Positions 25,997 through 36,423 of a DNA stretch of 64,000 nucleotides are shown here, in pieces. The stretch comes from Vibrio splendidus (GTDB lineage: Bacteria; Pseudomonadota; Gammaproteobacteria; Enterobacterales; Vibrionaceae). The notes beneath the pieces were generated by a model. That model saw only the letters and a program-made list of their open reading frames with translations, ran no database searches and was not told where the DNA came from. The first letter of the stretch is position 1, and each line of letters starts with the position of its first letter. The stretch covers positions 2,976,001 to 3,040,000 of the forward strand of contig NZ_CP031055.1 in the NCBI RefSeq assembly GCF_003345295.1. Reading direction: 5' to 3'. Both the position numbers and the translations under genes were made by a program.

Positions 25997-28900
25997 TTAC
26001 TCTTCTGAAGAGAAACCAGCGTTTAGAAGTGCTGCTAGATTGTCAGTAGCTTGTTCAGCTGAAGGACCTTCTTGCTCTTCTTCACGTTGCTTTTGACGCT
26101 CTTGGTGGTATGCGAAACCAGTACCAGCTGGGATCAGACGACCAACAATTACGTTCTCTTTCAGGCCGCGAAGGTCATCACGCTTACCAGAAACCGCAGC
26201 TTCTGTTAGTACGCGAGTCGTTTCTTGGAACGATGCAGCTGAGATGAATGACTCAGTTGCAAGAGATGCTTTAGTAATACCTAGTAGATCACGTTCGAAA
26301 CGTACTAGTTCTTTACCTTCAGCTTCTAGCTTACGGTTAGCAATCTTAACATTGTGGTACTCAACTTGTTCGCCAGGTAGGAACGGAGAGTCACCAGAAT
26401 GAGTGATTGTACACTTACGTAGCATTTGACGAACGATAGTCTCAATGTGCTTATCGTTAATCTTTACGCCTTGTAAGCGGTAAACTTCTTGAACTTCGTT
26501 CGCGATGTACTGAGTTACTGCGTGGATACCACGTAGACGCAGGATATCGTGTGGAGTTTCAGGACCGTCGGCGATTACATCACCACGTTCAATCTTCTCA
26601 CCTTCGAACACGTTCAATTGACGATGCTTAGGAATCATCTCTTCGTAAGCGTCACCGCCTTCACGAGTGATTACTAGACGACGCTTACCTTTCGTTTCTT
26701 TACCGAAAGACACAGTACCTGTGTGCTCAGCAAGGATCGCAGGCTCTTTAGGCTTACGAGCTTCGAATAGGTCAGCTACGCGTGGTAGACCACCGGTGAT
26801 ATCTTTGTTTCCGCTCGATTTTTGAGGGATACGAGATAGTGTGTCACCAATGCCAACTTCAGCGCCATCTTCGATGTTTACAATCGCTTTGCCAGGTAGG
26901 AAGTAGTGAGCTGGCATATCAGTACCAGGGATCATTACGTCGTTACCTTGCTCATCAACAAGTTTGATAGCTGGACGCATATCTTTACCTGCTGCTGGGC
27001 GAGCTGCTGCGTCTGTAACTTCACTTGAAGAAAGACCCGTTAGATCGTCAGTGTTACGAGAAACTGTAATACCATCGATCATATCTACGAATTGGATACG
27101 ACCTGCCACTTCAGTGATGATTGGCATGGTATGCGCTTCCCAGTTAGCTACAACTTCACCAGCAGTAACTGCTGCGTTGTCGCCTTTGGTTAGCATCGAA
27201 CCGTAAGGAAGTTTGTGCTTCTCTTTCGTACGGCCGAATTCATCAATAATCGTCATCTCAGATGCACGAGAAGTGATAACCAGTTTCTTATCTTTGTTAA
27301 TTACGAACTTAGCATTGTGAAGCTTCACAGTACCAGTTGTCTTAGCTTGGATGCTGTTCTCTGCTGCTGCAGTAGATGCCGCACCACCGATGTGGAACGT
27401 ACGCATCGTTAGCTGTGTACCCGGTTCACCGATAGATTGTGCAGCGATAACACCAACTGCTTCACCTTGGTTCACTAGGTGACCACGTGCTAGGTCACGA
27501 CCGTAACACTGTGCACAACAACCGAAGTCTGCATCACAGGTAACAACAGAGCGCACTTTCATGCTATCTACTGAGTTGTCTTCCATGATTTGACACCACT
27601 TCTCATCAATCAGAGTATTACGTGGAATCAGTACATCTTCAGTACCAGGCTTAAGAACATCTTCAGCAACAACACGACCAAGAGCAAGCTCAGAAAGTGC
27701 AACTTTAACGTCACCACCTTCGATGTGAGGCATCATGTCGATACCTTCATGCGTGCCACAGTCATGTTCGTGTACTACAACGTCTTGAGCAACGTCTACT
27801 AGACGACGAGTTAGGTAACCCGAGTTTGCTGTTTTCAGTGCTGTATCCGCAAGACCCTTACGAGCACCGTGCGTTGAGATAAAGTACTGAAGGACGTTTA
27901 GACCTTCTTTAAAGTTCGCAGTGATCGGCGTTTCGATGATTGAACCATCTGGACGCGCCATCAGACCACGCATACCTGCTAGCTGACGAATCTGAGCTGC
28001 AGAACCACGTGCGCCCGAGTCGGCCATCATGTAGATGCTGTTGAACGATTCTTGCTGTTCTTCTTCGCCGTCACGGTTAATAACTGTTTCAGAAGATAGG
28101 TTATCCATCATTGCTTTCGCAACGCGGTCATTCGTAGATGCCCAGATATCGATAACTTTGTTGTAACGCTCACCCGCAGTAACAAGACCAGATTGGAATT
28201 GCTCTTGGATTTCGCGAACTTCTTCTTCAGCAGATTCAATCTCGTCGTATTTCGCTTGAGGAACAACCATATCGTTGATACCTACAGAAACACCAGAAAG
28301 AGCCGCGTATGCGAAACCTGCGTACATAATTTGGTCAGCAAATACTACTGTATCTTTTAGACCAAGCTTACGGTAACACTCGTTAAGAAGAGTAGAAATC
28401 TGCTTCTTACCTAACTTTTGGTTAACGATGCTGTACGGAAGGCCTTTAGGAACGATCTGCCATAACATTGCACGACCTACAGTCGTATCTACTAGGCCAG
28501 TATTCGTTGTGCTATTGCCGTCTTCGTCTACTACTGTTTCAGTGATACGTACTTTAACGCGAGCGTGTAGCTCAGCAGTCTTAGTACGGTATGCCTTTTC
28601 AGCCTCAGCAGGGCCAGCAAGGTACATACCTTCACCTTTCACGTTGATCTTGTCACGTGTCATGTAGTAAAGACCCAATACAACGTCCTGAGAAGGTACG
28701 ATGATCGGATCACCTGATGCTGGCGACAGAATGTTATTCGTCGACATCATTAGGGTACGAGCTTCAAGCTGTGCTTCTAGAGTTAGAGGCACGTGTACAG
28801 CCATTTGGTCACCATCGAAGTCGGCGTTGTATGCCGCACACACTAGTGGGTGAAGCTGAATCGCTTTACCTTCGATTAGTACTGGTTCAAACGCTTGGAT

Positions 28901-30199
28901 ACCTAGACGGTGAAGTGTAGGTGCACGGTTAAGCAGTACTGGGTGTTCACGGATAACTTCGTCTAGGATATCCCAAACGATCGCTTCTTCGCGCTCTACC
29001 ATTTTCTTAGCAGCTTTGATTGTCGTAGCCATGCCACGAGTCTCTAGCTTGCTGTAGATGAACGGCTTAAATAGCTCAAGTGCCATCTTCTTAGGAAGAC
29101 CACACTGATGTAGACGAAGGTATGGACCTACTGTGATTACAGAACGGCCAGAGTAGTCTACACGTTTACCTAGAAGGTTCTGACGGAAACGACCTTGTTT
29201 ACCCTTGATCATATCAGCAAGAGATTTCAGAGGACGCTTGTTAGAACCCGTGATCGCACGACCGCGACGACCGTTATCTAGAAGGGCATCAACAGACTCT
29301 TGCAACATACGCTTTTCGTTACGTACGATGATGTCTGGAGCCGCTAGCTCTAGAAGACGCTTCAAACGGTTGTTACGGTTAATCACACGACGGTAAAGGT
29401 CGTTCAGATCTGAAGTCGCAAAACGACCGCCATCTAGAGGTACTAGAGGGCGAAGATCTGGCGGTAGCACTGGAAGTACAGTTAGGATCATCCACTCAGG
29501 CTTGTTGCCTGACGAGATGAACGCTTCAACTAGCTTCAAACGCTTAGTAACTTTCTTACGCTTAGTTTCAGAGTTAGTTGTTTCCAACTCTTCGCGCATT
29601 TCTTCCACTTCTTGATGAAGGTCCATTGTTGAAAGCAGATCTTTGATCGCTTCAGCACCCATCTTAGCAGTGAATTCGTCACCCCACTCTTCTAGACGAT
29701 CCAGGTACTCTTCTTCAGTAAGCATCTGAGATTTTTCTAGATCAGTCATACCCGGTTCAGTTACTACGTACATTTCGAAGTAAAGAACACGTTCGATATC
29801 ACGCAGAGGGATATCCATTAGTAGACCGATACGAGACGGTAGTGATTTTAGGAACCAGATGTGAGCAACTGGTGAAGCAAGCTCGATGTGGCCCATACGG
29901 TCACGACGAACTTTAGTTTGTGTAACTTCAACGCCACACTTCTCACAGATAACACCACGGTGCTTCAGGCGCTTGTATTTGCCACAAAGACATTCGTAGT
30001 CTTTAACTGGACCAAAAATACGTGCACAGAACAGACCATCACGTTCAGGTTTGAACGTACGATAGTTAATTGTTTCTGGCTTTTTAACTTCACCAAAAGA
30101 CCACGAACGGATCGTGTCTGGTGAAGATAGACCGATTTTGATTGCATCAAATTCTTCGGTCTTATGCTGTGCTTTTAGAAAGTTTAATAAGTCTTTCAC
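25997..30199 (-). CDS. rpoC: DNA-directed RNA polymerase beta' subunit
   Basis: This is the large catalytic subunit of RNA polymerase. It has 1400 residues from GTG 30199, preceded by AGGAG at 7-nt spacing; the frame opens further to 30232 but those codons are not part of the family. Zinc-binding Cys residues lie in YECLCGKYKRLKHRGVICEK near residue 70; the active-site magnesium loop NADFDGDQMAVHVPL is intact; a second Cys cluster contains CCAQCYG. Residue 29 is Thr in SSPDTIRSW, where E. coli has Met. It is 90 bp downstream of rpoB in the same operon and ends in a strong terminator. Confidence 0.99.
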   Translation of the reverse strand: MKDLLNFLKAQHKTEEFDAIKIGLSSPDTIRSWSFGEVKKPETINYRTFKPERDGLFCARIFGPVKDYECLCGKYKRLKHRGVICEKCGVEVTQTKVRRDRMGHIELASPVAHIWFLKSLPSRIGLLMDIPLRDIERVLYFEMYVVTEPGMTDLEKSQMLTEEEYLDRLEEWGDEFTAKMGAEAIKDLLSTMDLHQEVEEMREELETTNSETKRKKVTKRLKLVEAFISSGNKPEWMILTVLPVLPPDLRPLVPLDGGRFATSDLNDLYRRVINRNNRLKRLLELAAPDIIVRNEKRMLQESVDALLDNGRRGRAITGSNKRPLKSLADMIKGKQGRFRQNLLGKRVDYSGRSVITVGPYLRLHQCGLPKKMALELFKPFIYSKLETRGMATTIKAAKKMVEREEAIVWDILDEVIREHPVLLNRAPTLHRLGIQAFEPVLIEGKAIQLHPLVCAAYNADFDGDQMAVHVPLTLEAQLEARTLMMSTNNILSPASGDPIIVPSQDVVLGLYYMTRDKINVKGEGMYLAGPAEAEKAYRTKTAELHARVKVRITETVVDEDGNSTTNTGLVDTTVGRAMLWQIVPKGLPYSIVNQKLGKKQISTLLNECYRKLGLKDTVVFADQIMYAGFAYAALSGVSVGINDMVVPQAKYDEIESAEEEVREIQEQFQSGLVTAGERYNKVIDIWASTNDRVAKAMMDNLSSETVINRDGEEEQQESFNSIYMMADSGARGSAAQIRQLAGMRGLMARPDGSIIETPITANFKEGLNVLQYFISTHGARKGLADTALKTANSGYLTRRLVDVAQDVVVHEHDCGTHEGIDMMPHIEGGDVKVALSELALGRVVAEDVLKPGTEDVLIPRNTLIDEKWCQIMEDNSVDSMKVRSVVTCDADFGCCAQCYGRDLARGHLVNQGEAVGVIAAQSIGEPGTQLTMRTFHIGGAASTAAAENSIQAKTTGTVKLHNAKFVINKDKKLVITSRASEMTIIDEFGRTKEKHKLPYGSMLTKGDNAAVTAGEVVANWEAHTMPIITEVAGRIQFVDMIDGITVSRNTDDLTGLSSSEVTDAAARPAAGKDMRPAIKLVDEQGNDVMIPGTDMPAHYFLPGKAIVNIEDGAEVGIGDTLSRIPQKSSGNKDITGGLPRVADLFEARKPKEPAILAEHTGTVSFGKETKGKRRLVITREGGDAYEEMIPKHRQLNVFEGEKIERGDVIADGPETPHDILRLRGIHAVTQYIANEVQEVYRLQGVKINDKHIETIVRQMLRKCTITHSGDSPFLPGEQVEYHNVKIANRKLEAEGKELVRFERDLLGITKASLATESFISAASFQETTRVLTEAAVSGKRDDLRGLKENVIVGRLIPAGTGFAYHQERQKQREEEQEGPSAEQATDNLAALLNAGFSSEE

Positions 30200-30257
30200 G
30201 TTCAGCTCCTGTAAGGAGTTAAAGGAGCTCACCGACTAAAGTGAGCCCCCTTTACCA

Positions 30258-30294
30258 AGTAATCCAATCTTCTTTATAAAAAAGAAGGATTACT
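30258..30294 (-). other. Hairpin over the rpoB stop codon in the rpoB-rpoC spacer
   Basis: AGTAATCC (30258-30265) pairs with GGATTACT (30287-30294), with a competing inner pairing CTTCTTT/AAAGAAG. The stem covers the rpoB stop codon. A second stem GGCTCAC/GTGAGCTCC follows before the rpoC ribosome site. Neither has a T tract, so they are more likely RNase processing or stability elements than terminators. Confidence 0.5.
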
Positions 30295-33200
30295 CTTCGT
30301 CTTCTAGCTCGATGTTGATACCTAGCGAGCGAATCTCTTTCAACAGTACGTTGAACGACTCTGGCATGCCAGGTTCCATGCTATGGTTGCCATCTACGAT
30401 GTTCTTATACATCTTAGTACGGCCGTTAACGTCATCCGACTTAACTGTTAGCATTTCTTGTAGAGTATATGCAGCACCGTATGCTTCTAGTGCCCATACT
30501 TCCATCTCACCGAAACGCTGACCACCGAACTGAGCTTTACCACCAAGTGGTTGCTGAGTTACTAGGCTGTAAGAACCAGTTGAACGAGCATGCATCTTGT
30601 CATCAACCAAGTGGTTCAGTTTCAGCATGTACATGTAACCAACAGTTACAGGACGCTCAAACGAATCACCAGTACGACCATCAAACAGTTTAAGCTGACC
30701 AGATTCTGGCAGATCACCCAGTTTAAGTAGTTCTTTGATTAGAGACTCAGAAGCACCGTCGAACACAGGAGTAGCAATCGGTAGACCGCCACGTAGGTTC
30801 TTAATCAGTGTACGAACTTGATCATCAGACAGTTCAGCAATATCAACTTTCTGACGAGTATCACCAAGATCATAAACCTTCTGTAGGAACTCACGGAACT
30901 TATGCAGTTCTTGTTGTTCCTTAACCATTTGGTTGATCTTGTCACCGATACCTTTCGCAGCCAAACCTAAGTGAACTTCTAGGATCTGACCGATGTTCAT
31001 ACGCGATGGTACACCCAGCGGGTTAAGTACGATGTCTACAGGCTGACCTTTCTCATCGTATGGCATGTCTTCAACAGGGTTAATCTTAGAGATTACACCT
31101 TTGTTACCGTGACGACCGGCCATCTTATCACCAGGCTGGATACGACGTTTAACCGCTAGGTAAACTTTAACAATCTTAAGAACGCCAGGCGCTAGATCAT
31201 CACCTTGAGTGATTTTACGACGCTTAGTTTCAAACTTCTTATCGAAGTCTGCTTTTAGCTCATCCCACTGCTCAGCAAGTTGCTCAAGCTGTGTTTGTAG
31301 CGCATCGTCTTCTAGAACTTGCTCTAGCCATTGCTTACGACCGATAGTATCAAGCTTAGCTTCAGAGTAACCACCAGACAGAAGTACAGCTTTAACACGG
31401 TTAAGAAGACCACCCTCAAGAATTTGGAACTCTTCAGTTAGATCTTTCTTAGCTTCTTTAAGCTGCATCTGTTCGATTTCAAGTGCACGTTTGTCTTTCT
31501 CTACGCCATCGCGAGTGAAGACTTGTACATCGATGATAGTACCCGAAACAGAGTTTGGTACACGTAGAGAAGTATCTTTAACATCAGATGCTTTCTCACC
31601 GAAGATAGCACGTAATAGCTTCTCTTCAGGAGTCAGTTGAGTTTCACCTTTAGGGGTTACTTTACCAACTAGGATGTCGCCACCCTTAACTTCAGCACCA
31701 ATGTAAACGATACCTGACTCGTCTAGTTTAGACAGAGCAGACTCACCTACGTTTGGAATATCAGCTGTGATCTCTTCAGAACCCAGCTTAGTATCACGAG
31801 CCACACAAGATAGTTCTTGAATGTGGATTGTCGTGAAACGGTCTTCTTGAACTACGCGCTCAGATACTAAGATCGAGTCTTCGAAGTTGTAGCCGTTCCA
31901 AGGCATGAATGCGATACGCATGTTTTGGCCAAGAGCAAGTTCACCAAGGTCAGTTGAAGGACCATCAGCAAGAACATCACCGCGTGCAACTGGTTCACCA
32001 GGAAGTACAGTTGGACGTTGGTTAATACATGTGTTTTGGTTCGAACGCGTGTACTTAGTTAGGTTGTAGATATCGATACCAGCTTCGCCAGGTACCAATT
32101 CATCTTCGTTAACCTTAACTACGATACGAGAAGCGTCTACAGACTGAACTTGACCACCACGTTTAGCAACCGCTGTAACACCAGAGTCAACTGCGATGTT
32201 ACGTTCAATACCAGTACCTACTAGAGGCTTATCAGCTCTAAGTGTTGGTACCGCTTGACGTTGCATGTTGGCACCCATCAATGCACGGTTCGCATCATCG
32301 TGTTCTAGGAACGGGATAAGCGAAGCAGCGATAGATACTACTTGGTTTGTCGCAACGTCCATGTAGTCAACGTGCTCGCGTGGGTGAAGACCAGATTCAC
32401 CTTTTTGACGAGCTGTGATTAGCTCATCTGCAAACGTACCTTCTTCTGTAAGAATAGTGTTTGCTTGCGCGATTACGAATTGACCTTCCTGGATTGCAGA
32501 CAGGTAATCAACTTCTTCTGTTACTACACCATCTACTACACGACGGTACGGAGTTTCTAGGAAACCGTAATCGTTACAACGTGCAAACGCAGATAGCGAG
32601 TTAATTAGACCGATGTTTGGACCTTCAGGCGTTTCGATCGGACATAGACGACCGTAGTGAGTTACGTGAACGTCACGTACTTCGAAGCCTGCGCGCTCAC
32701 GAGTAAGACCACCAGGACCTAAAGCAGAGATACGACGTTTGTGCGTAACTTCTGACAATGGGTTGTTTTGGTCCATAAACTGTGAAAGCTGTGAAGAGCC
32801 AAAGAATTCTTTAACTGCAGCAGAGATCGGCTTAGCGTTGATAAGATCTTGAGGCATGATTGCATCAAGGTCACCAAGGCTTAGGCGCTCTTTAACGGCA
32901 CGTTCTACACGAACTAGACCAACACGGAATTGGTTTTCTGCCATTTCACCTACAGAACGGATACGACGGTTGCCAAGGTGGTCGATATCGTCCACTTCAC
33001 CAATACCGTTACGGATGCCGATCAGTTTCTTCATCACTTCGATGATGTCTGATTCATCCAGAGTACCGCGCTCTTCTTCTTCTTCACGCTCGATAGAGCT
33101 GTTGAATTTCATACGGCCTACAGTTGATAGGTCGTAACGATCTTCAGAGAAGAATAGGCTTTCGAACAATGATTCTGCAGCTTCTTTCGTTGGTGGCTCG

Positions 33201-34318
33201 CCAGGGCGCATCATGCGGTAGATTTCTACCAATGCAGAGATGCGATCTACTGTGCTATCCGCACGTAGAGTGTCTGACATGAATGGACCATGGTCTAGGT
33301 CATTCGTGAACAGCACTTCTAGAGTCTTGTGACCTGCTTGAGACAGGTTAGCAAGTGCTTCTAGGCTAATCTCTTGGTTTGCGCCAACGATGATCTCGCC
33401 AGTTGCTTCGTTGATGTAATCTTTCGCAGCAATCTTTTCAACGATGTACTCTACTGGTACTTCGATGTGCTCAACGCCATCTTTTTCAAGTTGACGGATA
33501 TGGCGAGCAGTAACACGACGACCAGTCTCAACGTAAGTTTTACCGTTTGATTCGATGTCGAATGACGCAGTTTCACCACGTAGACGATCAGGAACCAACT
33601 CCATAAGTAGAGTTTGGTCTTTAACTTCGAAGTTCACCTTGTCGAAGAACAGATCTAGGATCTCTTCAGTCGATTTACCAAGTGCACGAAGAATAATCGA
33701 TGCAGGTAGCTTACGACGACGGTCGATACGTACGAATAAGTTATCCTTAGGATCGAACTCAAAGTCTAACCATGAGCCACGGTAAGGAATTACACGTGCG
33801 TTATAAAGAACTTTACCTGATGAGTGGGTCTTACCCTTATCACTGTCGAAGAACACGCCTGGGCTTCGGTGCAGCTGGGATACGATAACCCTCTCGGTAC
33901 CATTAATTACGAAAGTACCATTGTCTGTCATAAGCGGAATTTCGCCCATGTAGACTTCTTGCTCTTTAATGTCTTTTACAGTGCCTGCTGGTGCGTCTCG
34001 ATCAAAGATAACTAGACGTAGTTTTACGCGTAGTGGCTTTGAGTAAGTTACACCGCGGATTTGACATTCTTTAACGTCAAAAACTGGCTCACCAAGACGG
34101 TAGCTAACGTATTGCAGCTCAGAATTGCCGTTGTAGCTCTGAATTGGAAATACAGAACGGAAAGCAGCTTCAAGACCGTATTGACCTTCTGGATCCTGTT
34201 CGATGAATTTATCGAAAGAATCAAGCTGGATCGATAACAGGTATGGAATGTCCAAAACTTGTGGACGAGTACCAAAATCCTTACGGATGCGCTTTTTCTC
34301 GGTATAAGAGTAAACCAT
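30290..34318 (-). CDS. rpoB: DNA-directed RNA polymerase beta subunit
   Basis: The beta subunit forms the other side of the active cleft. It has 1342 residues from ATG 34318, which has GAGG at 7 nt and begins MVYSYTEKKRIRKDFG as in E. coli; the frame's extension to 34411 is not conserved. The rifampicin-binding region QLSQFMDQNNPLSEVTHKRR and ISALGPGG has the wild-type residues at the classical resistance positions (Asp516, His526 and Ser531 in E. coli numbering), so this strain should be rifampicin-sensitive. It lies behind an attenuator that reduces transcription from the L7/L12 gene. Confidence 0.99.
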   Translation of the reverse strand: MVYSYTEKKRIRKDFGTRPQVLDIPYLLSIQLDSFDKFIEQDPEGQYGLEAAFRSVFPIQSYNGNSELQYVSYRLGEPVFDVKECQIRGVTYSKPLRVKLRLVIFDRDAPAGTVKDIKEQEVYMGEIPLMTDNGTFVINGTERVIVSQLHRSPGVFFDSDKGKTHSSGKVLYNARVIPYRGSWLDFEFDPKDNLFVRIDRRRKLPASIILRALGKSTEEILDLFFDKVNFEVKDQTLLMELVPDRLRGETASFDIESNGKTYVETGRRVTARHIRQLEKDGVEHIEVPVEYIVEKIAAKDYINEATGEIIVGANQEISLEALANLSQAGHKTLEVLFTNDLDHGPFMSDTLRADSTVDRISALVEIYRMMRPGEPPTKEAAESLFESLFFSEDRYDLSTVGRMKFNSSIEREEEEERGTLDESDIIEVMKKLIGIRNGIGEVDDIDHLGNRRIRSVGEMAENQFRVGLVRVERAVKERLSLGDLDAIMPQDLINAKPISAAVKEFFGSSQLSQFMDQNNPLSEVTHKRRISALGPGGLTRERAGFEVRDVHVTHYGRLCPIETPEGPNIGLINSLSAFARCNDYGFLETPYRRVVDGVVTEEVDYLSAIQEGQFVIAQANTILTEEGTFADELITARQKGESGLHPREHVDYMDVATNQVVSIAASLIPFLEHDDANRALMGANMQRQAVPTLRADKPLVGTGIERNIAVDSGVTAVAKRGGQVQSVDASRIVVKVNEDELVPGEAGIDIYNLTKYTRSNQNTCINQRPTVLPGEPVARGDVLADGPSTDLGELALGQNMRIAFMPWNGYNFEDSILVSERVVQEDRFTTIHIQELSCVARDTKLGSEEITADIPNVGESALSKLDESGIVYIGAEVKGGDILVGKVTPKGETQLTPEEKLLRAIFGEKASDVKDTSLRVPNSVSGTIIDVQVFTRDGVEKDKRALEIEQMQLKEAKKDLTEEFQILEGGLLNRVKAVLLSGGYSEAKLDTIGRKQWLEQVLEDDALQTQLEQLAEQWDELKADFDKKFETKRRKITQGDDLAPGVLKIVKVYLAVKRRIQPGDKMAGRHGNKGVISKINPVEDMPYDEKGQPVDIVLNPLGVPSRMNIGQILEVHLGLAAKGIGDKINQMVKEQQELHKFREFLQKVYDLGDTRQKVDIAELSDDQVRTLIKNLRGGLPIATPVFDGASESLIKELLKLGDLPESGQLKLFDGRTGDSFERPVTVGYMYMLKLNHLVDDKMHARSTGSYSLVTQQPLGGKAQFGGQRFGEMEVWALEAYGAAYTLQEMLTVKSDDVNGRTKMYKNIVDGNHSMEPGMPESFNVLLKEIRSLGINIELEDEE

Positions 34319-34490
34319 GGGGTTCCTCAGCTCGCTGATAAGTGACCCAAACCACCCAAAACACTCTTCAGAGGGGGCGGTGACAAACAGCTGTTTACTG
34401 TAGTTGAACAATCATTTCGAAAAAATGACTGTTTTTTTGCTCGGATTATGACGGTTAAACAGCGGGAAATTCGTCATAGCCCTACAGCGC

Positions 34491-34521
34491 AAAAAGGCCG
34501 GTGGTTAATAAACCACCAGCC
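34491..34521 (-). terminator. Attenuator between rplL and rpoB
   Basis: On the minus strand GGCTGGTGGTT-TATT-AACCACCGGCC followed by TTTTT, 33 bp after the rplL stop. In E. coli a partial terminator at this place lets only a fraction of polymerases into rpoB, matching the excess of ribosomal protein over polymerase. Confidence 0.85.
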
Positions 34522-34553
34522 AATAGCCTTGCGGCTAGGAAATTAAGTAATAA

Positions 34554-34919
34554 TTACTTGATTTCAACAGAAGCGCCAACTTCTTCTAGCTGTGCTTTAA
34601 GAGCTTCAGCTTCAGCTTTGTCAACGCCTTCTTTAAGCGCTGCAGGAGCTGAGTCTACAAGACCTTTAGCTTCTTTAAGACCTAGGCCAGTTGCGCCACG
34701 TACAGCTTTGATAACTTGTACTTTGTTAGCGCCAGCAGCAGTAAGGATAACGTCGAATTCAGTTTGCTCAGCAGCAGCTTCAGCAGAAGCACCACCAGCT
34801 ACAACTGCAGCAGCAGCAGTAACACCGAATTTTTCTTCCATAGCTTCGATAAGCTCAACAACTTGCATTACAGACATTTCTGCAACTGCGTCTAGGATTT
34901 GCTCGTTAGTAATAGACAT
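34554..34919 (-). CDS. rplL: Ribosomal protein L7/L12
   Basis: The acidic stalk protein of the large ribosomal subunit, present in several copies and recruiting translation factors. It has 121 residues: an N-terminal dimerisation helix pair (ITNEQILDAVAEMSVMQVVE), an Ala-rich hinge (about 37-52) and the C-terminal factor-binding domain with KVQVIKAVRGATGLGLKEAK. It lies 57 bp downstream of rplJ and is translated with it. Confidence 0.98.
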   Translation of the reverse strand: MSITNEQILDAVAEMSVMQVVELIEAMEEKFGVTAAAAVVAGGASAEAAAEQTEFDVILTAAGANKVQVIKAVRGATGLGLKEAKGLVDSAPAALKEGVDKAEAEALKAQLEEVGASVEIK

Positions 34920-34976
34920 AACAATTCTCTTTTAAGTCAACAATAAGTTTAAATAGCAACCAGTGAAAAGCAAGGC

Positions 34977-35471
34977 TTATGCCGCAGCTTCTTCTTTTTG
35001 GTCGCGAACAGCAGCGATAGTACGAACCAGCTTGCCAGCAGAAGCTTCTTTCATGCACATCATTAGGCGTGCGATAGCTTCGTCGTAAGTTGGTAGTGTC
35101 GCTAGTACATCAGCATCAGTAACTGCGCCTTCAAATGCAGCAGCTTTGATCTCGAATGTTTTGTTCTCTTTAGCGAAGTCTTTGAAAAGACGCGCTGCAG
35201 CACCAGGGTGCTCGTTAGAGAACGCAAGTAGGCTAGGACCAGTAAATGTGTCTTGTAGACACTCATACTCAGTACCTTCTACTGCACGGCGTGCTAGTGT
35301 GTTACGAACAACTCTCATGTAAACACCCGCTTCGCGAGCTTGTTTACGTAGAGAAGTCATCGCGCCAACAGTAACGCCACGAGAGTCAGCTACAACTGCA
35401 GAAAGTGCACCACTGGCTGCTTCGTTGACTTCAGCAACAATTGCTTTTTTGTCTTGAAGATTTAAAGCCAT
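34977..35471 (-). CDS. rplJ: Ribosomal protein L10
   Basis: Forms the base of the ribosomal stalk and carries L7/L12 dimers. It has 164 residues with the N-terminal MALNLQDKKAIVAEVNEAA and the RNA-binding segment VRNTLARRAVEGTEYECLQD. In E. coli the L10-L7/L12 complex also represses its own mRNA by binding the leader; the matching leader lies just upstream here. It starts the second half of the rplKAJL-rpoBC block. Confidence 0.98.
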   Translation of the reverse strand: MALNLQDKKAIVAEVNEAASGALSAVVADSRGVTVGAMTSLRKQAREAGVYMRVVRNTLARRAVEGTEYECLQDTFTGPSLLAFSNEHPGAAARLFKDFAKENKTFEIKAAAFEGAVTDADVLATLPTYDEAIARLMMCMKEASAGKLVRTIAAVRDQKEEAAA

Positions 35472-35660
35472 TTGGATTAACCTCTGGTTGTGATTACAGC
35501 ACTCAATATAAAATACATTGAGCGTTTACGATGTTATTCAAAAATGAATAAATTCATTTCAAACGACAACATCGCCTACGTAGGTTTTATTAAGCTTCAC
35601 CTTAAAAGGTTCAGCGCCTACGGTCTTGGGATAGACAGTTATGAATTGCTTCAAAAACCA
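35472..35660 (-). promoter_or_regulatory. L10-type autoregulatory leader of rplJ
   Basis: A 240-nt untranslated gap lies between rplA and rplJ. Its transcript contains CCGTAGGCGCTGAACC and, about 30 nt later, ACCTACGTAGG, complementary segments that fit the stems of the known L10 leader, where L10 and L7/L12 bind and block translation. Boundaries are approximate. The region is supported mainly by position and complementarity. Confidence 0.65.
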
Positions 35661-35714
35661 CCCAACCACAAATATTAGGCGCAGAAGTATACACTAAATC
35701 TGCGCCAAAGCAAA

Positions 35715-36419
35715 TTAGTTTGCTTGAGTGTCAAGACTAGCTTGATCAACAGTAACACCAGCACCCATCGTAGTAGAGATGCTTACTTTCTTCAGGAAAG
35801 TACCTTTCGCTGAAGAAGGCTTAGCTTTCTTAAGAGCCACTAGAAGTGCTTCTAAGTTCTCTTGAAGCTGGTTAGCTTCGAAAGACGCTTTGCCGATAGT
35901 AGTGTGGATGATACCGTTCTTGTCGTTACGGTAACGAACCTGACCAGCTTTAGCGTTCTTAACCGCTTCAGCAACGTTAGGAGTTACAGTACCAACTTTA
36001 GGGTTTGGCATTAGACCGCGTGGACCTAGGATTGTACCTAGTTGACCAACAACGCGCATTGCATCAGGAGAAGCAACAACAACGTCAAAGTCCATTACGC
36101 CTTTTTTCACTTGCTCAGCAAGATCTTCCATACCAACGATATCTGCGCCAGCTGCTTTAGCTGCTTCTGCGTTTGCACCTTGAGTGAACACAGCAACGCG
36201 GATTTCACGGCCAGTACCGTGAGGTAGCACAGTTGCGCCACGTACGTTTTGGTCAGATTTACGAGCATCGATGCCTAGGTTAACAGCAACATCTACAGAC
36301 TCAACGAATTTAGCAGTCGCTAGTTCTTTAAGAAGAGCAACAGCTTCGTTGATTTCGTATTCTTTAGTTACTTCAACTTTGTCGCGGATTACGCGCATAC
36401 GCTTAGTAAGTTTTGCCAT
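35715..36419 (-). CDS. rplA: Ribosomal protein L1
   Basis: Large-subunit protein at the L1 stalk, where it moves deacylated tRNA out of the E site; in E. coli it also represses its own operon by binding the rplK leader. It has 234 residues, starting MAKLTKRMRVIRDKVEVTKE, with the signature GPRGLMPNPKVGTVTPNV. It starts 4 bp after the rplK stop, typical of translational coupling. Confidence 0.98.
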   Translation of the reverse strand: MAKLTKRMRVIRDKVEVTKEYEINEAVALLKELATAKFVESVDVAVNLGIDARKSDQNVRGATVLPHGTGREIRVAVFTQGANAEAAKAAGADIVGMEDLAEQVKKGVMDFDVVVASPDAMRVVGQLGTILGPRGLMPNPKVGTVTPNVAEAVKNAKAGQVRYRNDKNGIIHTTIGKASFEANQLQENLEALLVALKKAKPSSAKGTFLKKVSISTTMGAGVTVDQASLDTQAN

Positions 36420-36423
36420 GATC

